64,000 nucleotides of DNA from Elusimicrobiota bacterium (GCA_003482905.1 DMXM01000003.1:1-64000); one strand, 5' to 3'; counted from the first letter of the stretch, positions 51,299-60,700 are shown. A program made the numbers and translations. The notes: generated from the letters alone by a model not told the origin.

Positions 51299-53593
51299 CT
51301 ATTCTTTCTTGCCCTTAACGGCCCACTTGAGCCTGTCGGCCAGGGATCCTTCCATTTCTTTGTAGCTCTCCAGCTCCGCGGATATTTCGGCCAGCCTGGC
51401 GGCGTCGGCCTCGCGCTGCTGGGCGGCGGAGGCCTGCAGGCTGAGAAGGCCGGCGTGCTCCGTCTCCAGCGCCCCCGCGCTTTCCTGGACCTGGAACTCC
51501 ATCTGCTGCGCTCTTTGTTTGAGGAACAGAACTTCGGATTCAAAACGGGCGCGGTTCTCGCTTTCGGTTTTAAGCTGTTCGGCCTGGGCGCGGAGCTCGG
51601 CGGCCAGGCTGGCGGCCTGCGCCTCCGCGGCGGTTTTCTGCGCTGCGGTCACCGAGGACTGTTCCCGGAAAGCGGCGGCCTCGGCGGCAAGGCGCTGGCG
51701 GTCGGCTTCCACGGCGCGGGCGTATTTTTCGGCTTCAGCCTTCTGAGCGGCGGCGGCAGCGGCGGCGCTCTCCTGCCTGGCGGCCTCGGCCTCGGCCCTT
51801 GCCACCCTGGCTTCGTACTCCTTCGCCTTTTTATCTATGGCGCCCTCATAATCCATGGAGACGGCGGAAAGGCGGTTGTTTTCTATCTCTAATTTATGCG
51901 CCGCACCCTGTACCGCGGAGAGGGATTCGCGCAGCTCTTTGATCTGCGCGGAATATTCGGTCTCGAGCTGGCGCCGGAGGGCGTTCTTTTCCTCTTCGGC
52001 GGAATTTTCATACTTGGCGCGCAGCTGCGCCGTCCTGGCGTCGAATTCGGCCTGGCGTTCCGACACCAGCTTCTCCGCGGCTTGCCTGGCGGCGGCCGTA
52101 GTGGCGGCCAGCCCTGCCTGCCCGGCCGCGGTTATCTTTAAAATTTCTTCCTGGTGGGCGCGCATAAGGCCGGCGATCTCTTCTGCGTGCTTGCGGTCCA
52201 TCTCGGCGGCGTAACTGTTCTTCACGCGGTCCATCTCCGCGGCGCTGCCGCTCTTGACGCGGTCTATCTGTGAGACGCAGTCGCTCTTGACGCGGTCGGT
52301 CTCGGCGCGCATCTTCGCGGCCATAGCTTCCAGCTCCCCCTGGTGGGAGGCCTTGAAACTTTCGTTCTCGGCCTTAAGGCGCTTTATTTCCTCCAGCTGG
52401 GCGGCCATGTTCTGGGCCAACTGCATTTTTTCAAGCCGCAGCTGCCCGCGCTCTTTTTCCAGCACGGTATTGATGGCCTGCACCCGGCCTACAAAACCCT
52501 TCAGCTTAAGCAGTTCGGAAAGCGCCCGCACCTTTTCCCCGGACACATCGGCGATGGCCTTCTCCTTCTCCTGCAGCTGCAGCTCGAAACGCCCCTGGAG
52601 CTGCTTCAGCTCGTCGTTCTTCTCGGCGTTCTTGCGGTCGGAAATGGAGCCTATCTCCGCCTGGAGGCGGCCTATTTCCTTCTGCAGCTTCTCTACCTCG
52701 AAATTAGCCCTCTCGTCGCGCAGCTTGGCCTCGCCAAGGGCGGCCGCCTCGCGCGACCGCATCATGATATTGTCCGATTTAAGTTCGGCCAGCTGGCGCT
52801 CCTTCTCGGGGATCACCTTTATATAGGACTCTATGGAGGCCTTCTCGCGCTCGGCGCGGGCCACCTCGTCCTTCATTTTGGAGAGGTCCCGCTCCAGCAT
52901 GGATTTCTCCATGGAAACCTTGCGGAACTCGTCCTCGGTCTCGCGCAGCTTTACGTCGGCGTATTTGAGCGAGCTGATGGCGGCCTCGCGGGAGGCTATC
53001 TCTTTCTGCCACTGGGCTTTCTCGTCAAGCCAGCGGCGCTCCATCTCCTGAAGGCGGTGTATGAAATGGCCCTCCACGTCGCGGCCCTGGGTCTCGCGCT
53101 CCGACATCTGGTTCTTGAGCGTCCCCATCCAGGTCTCGCGCTCCTGGGCCAGGCGGGTCTCCATTTCTTTTATCTTGGACTTGAGCGAAAGACGCTCCTC
53201 CTCCACCTCGTGGTCGCGGCGGTCGCGGCGCATCTTCTCCTGTATATCCTTCAGCGAAGACTCCACGCGGGAGGAAAGGGCTTCGTCCTGCTGATTCTTA
53301 AGTGTGGCCAGCAGGGCTTTTTCCTTCTCCTGGGACAGAAGTTTTTCCATGTCCGAGATCTTTTTTTCCAGCTTGTCTTTCTCTTCCTGTATCTTTTTAG
53401 CCTCTTCCGCGGAAGAGTCCTTTGCGGGCTGGGGGGCGGCCGCGGGCTGGGCGAACTGGGGAGCGAAAGGCGCCTGCGGCAGGGGCAAAGAAGGTCTCCC
53501 CCCCGGCGGGGGCGGGAAACTGTTGGGCTTGATCATGCCGGGAGGCAGCGGGGGCATCCCGGGTTTAGAAATTTTTTTATCCCTGTCGTCCAT
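51299..53593 (-). CDS. Long coiled-coil protein of the motor cluster
   Basis: A 764-aa protein, not of a recognised family. A Pro-rich N-terminus (PPLPPGMIKPN, FPPPPGG) is followed by almost uninterrupted heptad coiled coil from about residue 60 to the end, rich in Glu, Lys and Ala. One part repeats: IDRVKSGSAAEMDRVKNSYA and AAEMDRK with about 11-residue steps. Charge-rich coils of this size usually form rods or scaffolds, such as the gliding proteins AglZ or FrzS. No signal peptide, so cytoplasmic. Its place between the FliF/FliG fusion and flbD-motAB makes it a candidate partner. Confidence 0.6.
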   Translation of the reverse strand: MDDRDKKISKPGMPPLPPGMIKPNSFPPPPGGRPSLPLPQAPFAPQFAQPAAAPQPAKDSSAEEAKKIQEEKDKLEKKISDMEKLLSQEKEKALLATLKNQQDEALSSRVESSLKDIQEKMRRDRRDHEVEEERLSLKSKIKEMETRLAQERETWMGTLKNQMSERETQGRDVEGHFIHRLQEMERRWLDEKAQWQKEIASREAAISSLKYADVKLRETEDEFRKVSMEKSMLERDLSKMKDEVARAEREKASIESYIKVIPEKERQLAELKSDNIMMRSREAAALGEAKLRDERANFEVEKLQKEIGRLQAEIGSISDRKNAEKNDELKQLQGRFELQLQEKEKAIADVSGEKVRALSELLKLKGFVGRVQAINTVLEKERGQLRLEKMQLAQNMAAQLEEIKRLKAENESFKASHQGELEAMAAKMRAETDRVKSDCVSQIDRVKSGSAAEMDRVKNSYAAEMDRKHAEEIAGLMRAHQEEILKITAAGQAGLAATTAAARQAAEKLVSERQAEFDARTAQLRAKYENSAEEEKNALRRQLETEYSAQIKELRESLSAVQGAAHKLEIENNRLSAVSMDYEGAIDKKAKEYEARVARAEAEAARQESAAAAAAAQKAEAEKYARAVEADRQRLAAEAAAFREQSSVTAAQKTAAEAQAASLAAELRAQAEQLKTESENRARFESEVLFLKQRAQQMEFQVQESAGALETEHAGLLSLQASAAQQREADAARLAEISAELESYKEMEGSLADRLKWAVKGKKE

Positions 53594-53621
53594 ATATTAT
53601 TCCGGCTGAACTATCAGCACA

Positions 53622-53649
53622 CCTATATTCTAAAGAAAGCGGGTTTCAA
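53622..53649 (-). promoter_or_regulatory. Promoter of the coiled-coil gene
   Basis: TTGAAA (53649-53644), 16-nt spacer, TATAGG (53627-53622); the leader is about 22 nt. Confidence 0.5.
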
Positions 53650-53674
53650 TTAAGTTACGTAAATGTTAATTCTC

Positions 53675-55621
53675 CTAGCGGCCCACCTGGGTCTTGAAAC
53701 CGGACAGCCATTCGACGGCGGCCGGGTCTCCGGACAGCGCCGCGTAGCGCTCGTAGGCGGCCACGGCCTCGTCCACGCGCTGCAGGGCGTAGTAGACGGT
53801 GCCCAGGTATTGCCAGGTCTGCGCGTTCCCCGCGTCCAGCGAGGAGGCGTATTCCAGGTACTGCAGGCTCTCCGGCAGCTTGCCCTGGTTGTAAAGGTCC
53901 ATGCCGGCGGCCAGGTACTGCCCGGCCTGGGCGGACTGCTCCGCGGAAGGGCCGGCGGACGGTTCAGCCTTCGGGGCGGACATGCTTTCGAATTTGCGCT
54001 TGCGCTCGTCGCCGGAGGACATCTCCGCGCCGTCTATTATATAGACTTCCTGGGTGTTGCCCTGGCGCACGTTTATCTTGCCCTCCGCCTCCAGCGCCTT
54101 TACCGCATCCAGGATCTTCATCTGGGCCTCGTCCTGCAGGGCCGGGGTGATCTCGCCCGAGTACTCCATTATTTCCTTAATGGCGTTCACCGCGCCCTGC
54201 GACATGTTGGAGAAGAACTTGTTGGCGATGGCCGGGTCCGCCTTGGCCACGGCCTTGGCGATATCCTCGTTGGAGAGGTTCCTGATGACGGTCTGCATAT
54301 CGCGGTCCGGGAAATTGACGACATCCTCGAACATCAGCACTATGCGCTTGACCTTTTCGTAGATATCCGGCTTCTGCGTTTTGAGGTATTCGATGATATT
54401 CTTGCGGGTCGCCGGGTCGGAATCGTCCAGCATCTTCGCCAGCCGCTCTATGCCGCCCATCACGAAATCCACGTTCTCGCGTATATCCTTATCTATGGCG
54501 TCTATCTGTTCGCGGGTGGCCTGGCGCACGGTAAGGGCTTCCAGGGCCACGCGGGACTGCATCTCCACGGGCAGCATGGACAGGGCCTGGCGGGAGAGGT
54601 CCGGCTTGATGTAGCTGAGCACCACGGCTATCACCCACGGGTCCTCCTTCCTCAGCAGGAACAGGTAGATCAGCCGCTTCAGGTTTTCCTCGTTCAGGTA
54701 CGTGAAAGGTTCAAATTTCTTCATACTCTCGTCCTCTTCTTCCTTCGCCTCCGCTTCCTTCTGCAGAAAATTCATGTCTATGCTCTGGTGCCCCTCCGTC
54801 TCCTCCTTACCCTCCCCTTCGCCGGCGCCGCCGCCTTCCTCCCTCTTATCCTCTATATTCACCTCGGCGCCGGGCTTGGCCATGAGCGCCTTGACGTATT
54901 TGCGGAAAAAGCCCCAGAGCGGGCCGAAGAGGAACAATAGCAGTATAAGGAAAAGCAGCGCGTAAAGCAACGGCAGGTAGACCCCGGGCCGTTTCAGGTC
55001 GTCGAACATGTTGTGAACATTGAACTTAGTCGCCTTAAAGACCACGGTCGGCGCGTCTTTCTTGCGGATCTTATAAGGGACGAGGAAGTCGTCCACCCGC
55101 TCGCGGGCCAGCTTCACGGCGGCCGCCGGCAGAGTATCGTCGTGTATTACCGTCAGCTGAAAGCGGGTTATCTCGTTCTCGAGGCCGTAGCGTATTTCCT
55201 GCACGCCCTTGGCCTGCTGGGCCTGCTGGCCCTGGGCCGCCTCCGGCCGTTTATTATCCCCGCCCAGCACCGACTTGGGCTTGGGGATGCCGGGCAGGAT
55301 GAAATCGGTATCGGAGCCGGCGCCCTGGCCGGGCCCCTTTTCCTTGTACTTCTGTATTATGCCTATGCCTTCCTTGTTCTGTTCGGCCCTCTTCGAGATA
55401 ACCTCCAGTTCCACGTCCGCGAAAACGAAGGATTTATTGGGCCCGAGGATGGGGTCGAGGATCTCGGTCTTTATCTTGGTCTCGGTCTCGCGGCGCAGGG
55501 AATCCTGCCGCTCCATCAGCGACGCGCCCATGGTGTCGGTCACCGGCGACGAGCCCGACTGGGCCGAAACCCCGGGCGCCGCCATGGCCAGCAATATAAA
55601 TATAAGCGCAAGTTTACGCAT
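53675..55621 (-). CDS. FliF(C-terminal)-FliG-TPR fusion protein
   Basis: A 648-aa protein that joins parts of three proteins. Residues 1-20 are a signal peptide. About 45-205 resemble the C-terminal FliF collar (TEILDPILGPNKSFVFADVELEV, LENEITRFQLTVIHDD). One transmembrane helix is at 213-237. Residues 300-520 are FliG: middle domain (EDPWVIAVVLSYIKPD, ALSMLPVEMQSRVA, EYLKTQKPDIYE) and C-terminal torque domain (FEDVVNFPDRDMQTVI, NEDIAKAVAK, KFFSNMSQGA, EAQMKILDAVKALEAEGKI). TPR repeats end the protein (566-630). In flagella FliF is the MS ring and FliG the rotor that MotA pushes. Here the ring-building motifs RBM1-2 of FliF and the FliM-binding context are missing. No Shine-Dalgarno is seen. 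Confidence 0.85.
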   Translation of the reverse strand: MRKLALIFILLAMAAPGVSAQSGSSPVTDTMGASLMERQDSLRRETETKIKTEILDPILGPNKSFVFADVELEVISKRAEQNKEGIGIIQKYKEKGPGQGAGSDTDFILPGIPKPKSVLGGDNKRPEAAQGQQAQQAKGVQEIRYGLENEITRFQLTVIHDDTLPAAAVKLARERVDDFLVPYKIRKKDAPTVVFKATKFNVHNMFDDLKRPGVYLPLLYALLFLILLLFLFGPLWGFFRKYVKALMAKPGAEVNIEDKREEGGGAGEGEGKEETEGHQSIDMNFLQKEAEAKEEEDESMKKFEPFTYLNEENLKRLIYLFLLRKEDPWVIAVVLSYIKPDLSRQALSMLPVEMQSRVALEALTVRQATREQIDAIDKDIRENVDFVMGGIERLAKMLDDSDPATRKNIIEYLKTQKPDIYEKVKRIVLMFEDVVNFPDRDMQTVIRNLSNEDIAKAVAKADPAIANKFFSNMSQGAVNAIKEIMEYSGEITPALQDEAQMKILDAVKALEAEGKINVRQGNTQEVYIIDGAEMSSGDERKRKFESMSAPKAEPSAGPSAEQSAQAGQYLAAGMDLYNQGKLPESLQYLEYASSLDAGNAQTWQYLGTVYYALQRVDEAVAAYERYAALSGDPAAVEWLSGFKTQVGR

Positions 55622-55684
55622 GACAATACTATTCTATCTTTATCCTATTACAGGAATGTTTCAAAAAAGTTCAACATTTAATTT

Positions 55685-55826
55685 CGCTTCGGCGCAGGCC
55701 GGGCCGGATAAGCAAAACCCTGCCGGAAGCCCGAGCTTGCATAAGCGCGAGGGCTGAGGCGGGGAAGGGCGGGCACGGTGTGTCCCGACCCTGTTTTTGC
55801 GTTCCGGCCCGGCCTGCTCCGAAGCG
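55685..55826 (-). ncRNA. Structured intergenic element, copy A
   Basis: A 142-bp element with a 24-base outer stem (55685-55708 with 55803-55826, one mismatch), an inner conserved core of about 94 bp and three inner helices: CCCTGCC/GGCGGGG (55718-55724, 55758-55764), GCCC/GGGC with GCTT/AAGC (55729-55754) and GGG-C-GGGC with its partner (55767-55791). The core is shared with copy B at 57651-57771, with base changes on both sides of the helices. Lies between the PorV-TPR and FliF/FliG genes. Confidence 0.6.
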
Positions 55827-55832
55827 CCGCCC

Positions 55833-57449
55833 TTAGCGGACCTGTTTCAGGAAGTTCTTGACCATGGTGTTGTTGGGGTTGATCTCCACCACCCGCTCCC
55901 AGATAACCTTGGCCTTCTCTTTCTGGTCCATCAGGTAGAACGCGCTGCCCATGATCTCAAGGGCCGTCTCGTTATTGGGCTCCAGGTCCAGAATGTCCTG
56001 CGCGCGCTTCATGGCCAGGTCGTACTTGCCGTCATAGATGGACTGGCGGGCGTCGTAGGTGCGCTGGTCTATGTAAGTGAAGATCTCGGGGCCCTCGGGC
56101 TTGCGGGTAAGCTCGCTGACATTGGCCTCTTTCTCCACCATGTTGAGCAGGGAGAGCAGGCGGTCGTTCTTCGGCTCCTTGTTGAAAGCGTGGCGCAGCA
56201 CGTTGACGGAGGCCCGCAGGTCCTTGCCGTCCACGTAGGCGATAATGCCGCGGCGGGTCAGGGTGGGCACTTCCTCGCCGCCGGTGGCGTCGGGCACGTA
56301 GTCTATGGCGCCCTGCAGGCGGGTGATCATGCGGCGGATCTCGTTATTGCCGGGGTCGGCGTCCATGGCGCTGCGCAGTTTCTCCATGGCGCGGGTGAAG
56401 TAGCCGGACTTGAAATACTGCAGGGCCTGGCGGACGATGTCGCGGACCTCGCGGTCGTGCTTGGTCTTGTTGGACTGCCCCATGCGCAGGGTGACGGAAA
56501 AGCGGGTGGTGGTGCCGAGCGCGTGCACGCCCTGGGCCACGTCGAAACCGAGGTTCTTGTATTTGATGCCCAGGCCGAAGTCGGCCTCCTGTATGCCCGG
56601 GGTCCCCATTACGCCGAAGCGCAGGGCGCTCCAGTACATCAGCCAGTACTCGCCGCCGAAGCGCCAGTTGGTGGCCGAGTTCTGGGGCTTGGCGATGTCG
56701 AAGCCGAAAACCAGGCTGCCCTTGAAGAGGCTGAGCGCCTGGCCGAACTTGAGGGTCAGGGGCAGCTTGTCGTCGGTATCCCCGGAGGCCATGGAGAAAA
56801 CGTTCTGGATGCCTACGGCCGCGCGGTAGGTCTTGGAGAACTTATTCAGCATCGCCACGTCTATGGCGTTGAAGGAATCGGCCGAGGTATCCAGGGTGCG
56901 GGAGATGTTCTTGGCCATGACGCCGAAAGAGAGCTTGTCCGAAACCTCGCGGCCCCAGGAGAAAGCCAGCGCCCGCTCCACGCTGTCGAAAGAGCCCAGG
57001 GTCTTGATATCGATAATCTCGTCGCCGCCGGGGTTGGCGGTGATGGAGATCTTCTCGAAGCCCACGGACTTAAGCTGGGTCATGCTGACGGCCCAGGTGC
57101 CCTTGGTGGTGGTGGGGTGCGCGTAGGTGAAGAAGTTAAGCGTGGTGTCCGCGAAAAGGGTGGCCTGCATGGCGGTGAATTCCTTGCGCTCAAGCAGGGT
57201 GAGGGCGGCGGGGTTCCAGTAGGAGGCGGAAGCGTCGTCCGCCACCGCGAAGAAGGCGCCGCCCATGCCCAGGGACCTGGCGCCGGCGCCGTAGGCCATG
57301 AACTGCCCGGGCTGGCCGCCGCTCTGGGCCAGGGCCGACGCCGCCGAAAACGCAATAAAAAGCCCCATGGCCGGGCTGAAGCGCATTACACGCTTCAAGG
57401 AAGCCCATATAGCCAAGGGGGCAAAAGCAATACAATAATTGCGTTTCAT
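55833..57449 (-). CDS. PorV-like outer-membrane barrel fused to TPR repeats
   Basis: A protein of up to 538 aa. An N-terminal signal precedes the PorV/UPF0164 motif GQFMAYGAGARSLGMGGAFFAVADDASASYWNPAAL; a beta-barrel of repeated strands follows to about residue 330. The C-terminal 200 residues are TPR repeats (QALQYFKSGYFTRAMEKLRSAMDADPGN, KAKVIWERVVEINPNN). PorV in Bacteroidota is the shuttle of the type IX secretion system. Start at 57449 follows the riboswitch directly; an in-frame Met at 57386 gives a cleaner signal peptide, so the real start is open. Confidence 0.78.
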   Translation of the reverse strand: MKRNYCIAFAPLAIWASLKRVMRFSPAMGLFIAFSAASALAQSGGQPGQFMAYGAGARSLGMGGAFFAVADDASASYWNPAALTLLERKEFTAMQATLFADTTLNFFTYAHPTTTKGTWAVSMTQLKSVGFEKISITANPGGDEIIDIKTLGSFDSVERALAFSWGREVSDKLSFGVMAKNISRTLDTSADSFNAIDVAMLNKFSKTYRAAVGIQNVFSMASGDTDDKLPLTLKFGQALSLFKGSLVFGFDIAKPQNSATNWRFGGEYWLMYWSALRFGVMGTPGIQEADFGLGIKYKNLGFDVAQGVHALGTTTRFSVTLRMGQSNKTKHDREVRDIVRQALQYFKSGYFTRAMEKLRSAMDADPGNNEIRRMITRLQGAIDYVPDATGGEEVPTLTRRGIIAYVDGKDLRASVNVLRHAFNKEPKNDRLLSLLNMVEKEANVSELTRKPEGPEIFTYIDQRTYDARQSIYDGKYDLAMKRAQDILDLEPNNETALEIMGSAFYLMDQKEKAKVIWERVVEINPNNTMVKNFLKQVR

Positions 57450-57455
57450 TGTTTT

Positions 57456-57528
57456 CGGCAGCCTGACCCCCGCTCACTTAGCGGGTCTTAGCTTTGCGCC
57501 GCCGGTTTTCACCGGCTTTGCTATTATC
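57456..57528 (-). promoter_or_regulatory. Probable c-di-GMP-I (GEMM-I) riboswitch
   Basis: On the minus strand the leader reads TAGCAAAGCC, a stem with GAAA tetraloop (GCCGGT-GAAA-ACCGGC, 57516-57501), GGCGCAAAGCTA (57500-57489), a P2 helix (GACCC..GGGTC, 57487-57465) and CAGGCTGCCG (57465-57456). These are the ordered conserved elements of the c-di-GMP-I aptamer. P1 is short. It lies in the 5' leader of the PorV-TPR gene, directly before the start codon. Confidence 0.75.
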
Positions 57529-57574
57529 GTAACAATACGGCGTTACAAACTCGTTACAGATTTACGGCATTAAT

Positions 57575-57602
57575 ATTATAGCACATTAAAATGGTTTGTC
57601 AA
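57575..57602 (-). promoter_or_regulatory. Consensus promoter upstream of the riboswitch
   Basis: TTGACA (57602-57597), 16-nt spacer, TATAAT (57580-57575). A perfect 12-bp palindrome TTGACATGTCAA lies 11 bp upstream (57613-57624) and two CGTTACA direct repeats (plus strand, 57541-57547 and 57552-57558) lie in the leader. The predicted leader of about 119 nt includes the riboswitch. Confidence 0.8.
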
Positions 57603-57650
57603 GCCCCACCCCTTGACATGTCAATCCCATCACACCTTTCGTGGCGGCCC

Positions 57651-57771
57651 GCCTGGGGACCGGGTTAGCAAAACCGTGTCGGAGGCCCGAGCTTGCATAA
57701 GCGCGAGGGCCGAGACGCGGAAGCGCGCGCACGGTGTGCGCGACGCTGTTTTTGCGTTCCGGTCCCCAGGC
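57651..57771 (-). ncRNA. Structured intergenic element, copy B
   Basis: A 121-bp element with a 13-bp outer stem GCCTGGGGACCGG (57651-57663 with 57759-57771). The inner core is shared with copy A, but the inner helix is CCGTGTC/GACGCGG (57674-57680, 57714-57720) and the fourth helix is GCG-C-GCGC with GCGC..CGC (57723-57746), so paired positions changed together. It lies between the giant surface protein gene and the riboswitch-controlled gene. Confidence 0.6.
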
Positions 57772-57780
57772 AGGCCTAGC

Positions 57781-60700
57781 CTAGTGTATAACGCCCACCT
57801 TGCGCATTATCACCTTGCTGCCCTTGGGGCTGGCCGCTTTCACCCTCACTATATAGCCGCCCTTGGAAACATAGCCGCCCAGGCCGTTGCGGCCGTCCCA
57901 GATTACGAAATTCGGGCCCAGCTTGCCGCCATCGGCGCCGCTGGTGAACTTGAATTCCCTCACCACATAGCCCAGCAGGTCGTAAAGGGTTATGGTCACC
58001 TCGGCGTTATCGTTAAGCGTATAATTAATGACCGTCCTCCCCTCAACGCCGCCTTTGCGCAGGTCCACCGGGTTAGGGTAGTTGGACACCTTACTGAGCA
58101 GCTCCGCGCCTATGGTGGTGCCGGCCGGGGTGGAAACCGCGGACCATTCGGAATGCAGGCCGGCAAAGTTCCAGCTGCGCACGCGGTAGGTATAGTACTT
58201 GCCGAAAGGCCTGGGGGTCTCGCCGGGGCTCACGGGGTCGCCTATGGTATAGATGTTGTTTATGGCGCCGCCGGTCTTAAAGCCGGGGATGGCGGCCACC
58301 GTATGCCAGACGGGGTTGGTGCCCTCGCGCTCCTGGATCTCGTAGGACATCACGTTGGATTCGCCGTCGGCGGAAGAATCCCATTTAAGCGTATAGGCCT
58401 GGCCCGAAGACACGCCCTTGGCCACCTGCGGCTCCGGCGCGCCCGGCGTAGTGGGATAGGTGGTGTCTATGCGGTAGATCATTATCGGCACGCCGCTCTC
58501 GCTCGGGATATAGCGCCCGTCGGCCATAATACCGCGCACGCTCAGCACGTAGCCGCGGTCGGACACGGTCTCGCCCCAGGCCGTATGCGGCCCGCGGAAG
58601 GAGCCCTGCGCGCCGCGCTCGTTGATCTTAAATGTGGTCCCGTCTATCTTGGTCACCACCATTATCTCGTTGCCCACGTACACCACGCCCTCCGCGGCGA
58701 AGCCCTCGGCCGAGACCACCGAGAACGAGGAGGTGTTGACGTCGATGCGGCTGGTCAGGTGCGTGAAATGGCCGGGCGAGAGCGCCACATTGGTGACCTT
58801 CCCCGCCAGGGCCGAGCCGGCCGACTGCCAGGTGTTCTTAATGCCGGTCGGGTCGGCAAAGCTGCCTCCGAGCGAGAGTTCGTAACCGGTCACCAGCCCC
58901 GACGAGGGGTTCCACATGGCGGGAAGCTCCGTGGTCTTGGACGCCCAGACGGAGGGCACGGCCCCGAGCTCCGAAACGGCCAGCAGCAGCTTAACGTTCT
59001 GTACGTTGTCGCCGATGAAGTAAAGCGGCTTGCCCGTGCCGTCGTTTATGATCCTGTCCGGCACGTAGTCGATATTGGACTCGAAGTCGAGGAGGCGGTC
59101 CCCGTCGATATCGAAAGTGGGGATGCCGGAATTATTCAGGCTGATATTGTTGCACTTGCCCGATCCGTAATAATCGAAGTTGTCCGGGATATTGTCCCCG
59201 TTGATGTCTATCAGCGGCTCGTCGGCGCGGCAGCCGGAGGCCGTATAATTGGTCCGCCAGCGGCTGGTGTCCGCCAGCGGCAGATTGCCGGCCCCCATCA
59301 CCACGTTCCCGCTGGAATCCAGCAGCGCGTAGGCGGGATAACCGTTGGAGGCCAGCATCACCGGGCTGTAAACGGGCGTCAGCGGGATGATCGCCGGCGA
59401 GATCAGTATCTGGTTTGAATCCATCGGGTACGTGTCGGCGTAATGCTGGCCGGCGGCCAGCGGCATGCCGCCGACGCCGCGCAGGTCCGTAAAGGCGCCC
59501 AGCGTAAGACCCGCCAGGTGCCCCATGATGTCCGCACCCGAAAGGTCCGCGGCCGAGCTGATATCGCAGGCGAGGTGCAGGATCGTAGGCGCGGTGGAGA
59601 TCATCATGTACGGCAGATTGCCGTCGGTAATGGAGATGAAGACACCGTCAACGAACGGGTTGGTGGCCGAGTGCAGGGTGAAGCCCAGGCGCTTGTCTCC
59701 CACCGGGCTGAAGGCCCCATCGCCGTCGTCCTTCCACAGGGCCACTCCGGCCAGGTCTCCGTCGCCGAAACCGACGGTGGTGCTGCTGATGCTGCCCGAC
59801 TGCTGAAATTTGATCTGGCCGAGCATTACATAGTCCGCCAGGGTGGCCATGGTGAAGGTCATCATGGGCACGTTGCGCGTGTTCTTCTCGGCCGATTTCG
59901 GGGCGATATTGACGCTTTTCACCGTAACGTTCACGGCTTTCACCGGGACAAGGCTCGAACTGAACGGATAGATATCCACGTACGTACCCCTCGGCAGCGC
60001 CTTGCTTATGCCGACAAAGACGTTTGGCGAGATGTCGTGCGGGGCATTTACAACTATCCAGGACTTGTCGCGTATCATCAGGCCGACCTTATTGGCCTTT
60101 ATGGCCATTTCGCCGAGGTCGTACACCGCGAAATACGTCTGCGGCAGCGGGCTAAGGGTCTGGCTCTGCGACAGCTGGATATGCGTCTGCGTGTTCAGCG
60201 GGTTCTCCTGGTCGAAGACATCCACCTTGCGCACCGCTACGCGGGCGGCATGGGTGACCACCGGCGTATTGAAGTCCCCCAGCTTCTCCCCCCTCGAAAA
60301 CACCCTCAGGTACGGCTTGCCGGTGCCGGCGTCCACGCCGGAGCCGGAGTAGGAGGCCAGCTCGGCTTCACCGATATATATGCGGCCCTCGGCCGGGAAA
60401 CCGGTCGTGGAGGCCAGCACCAGGTTGAACGGCAGCGTATCCGTGGAGGTGAACGGTATGGCCAGTGTCGACCTGGCCTCGGAAATATTCGTATCGTTCA
60501 CGTCCAGCATGTCGTTCTGGTTGGAGTCCTGGTAGATCCTTATGAACTTGACGTCGCCGTTCTTGCCGAACGGGGCGGCCGGGTCGTTGGAAGCGCCGGT
60601 GCGCTGCACCTTTATGGCGCTCCAGCGAGCGTTGCCCGCTTCGGTAATAAGGTTAAACCGGATCATCGGCGCGTTGATCTGGGCCTGGTTGACGCCGCCG

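Noticed and set aside
57651..57771. Copy B of the structured element as a second riboswitch of a known class
   Set aside because: It contains GCAAAAACAG but none of the ordered GEMM, TPP, cobalamin or SAM motifs; it is therefore kept as an unknown element.
55797..59418. Long plus-strand open frames across the PorV-TPR and giant protein genes
   Set aside because: Both lie opposite genes with clear domains and run through the structured elements and promoter region.
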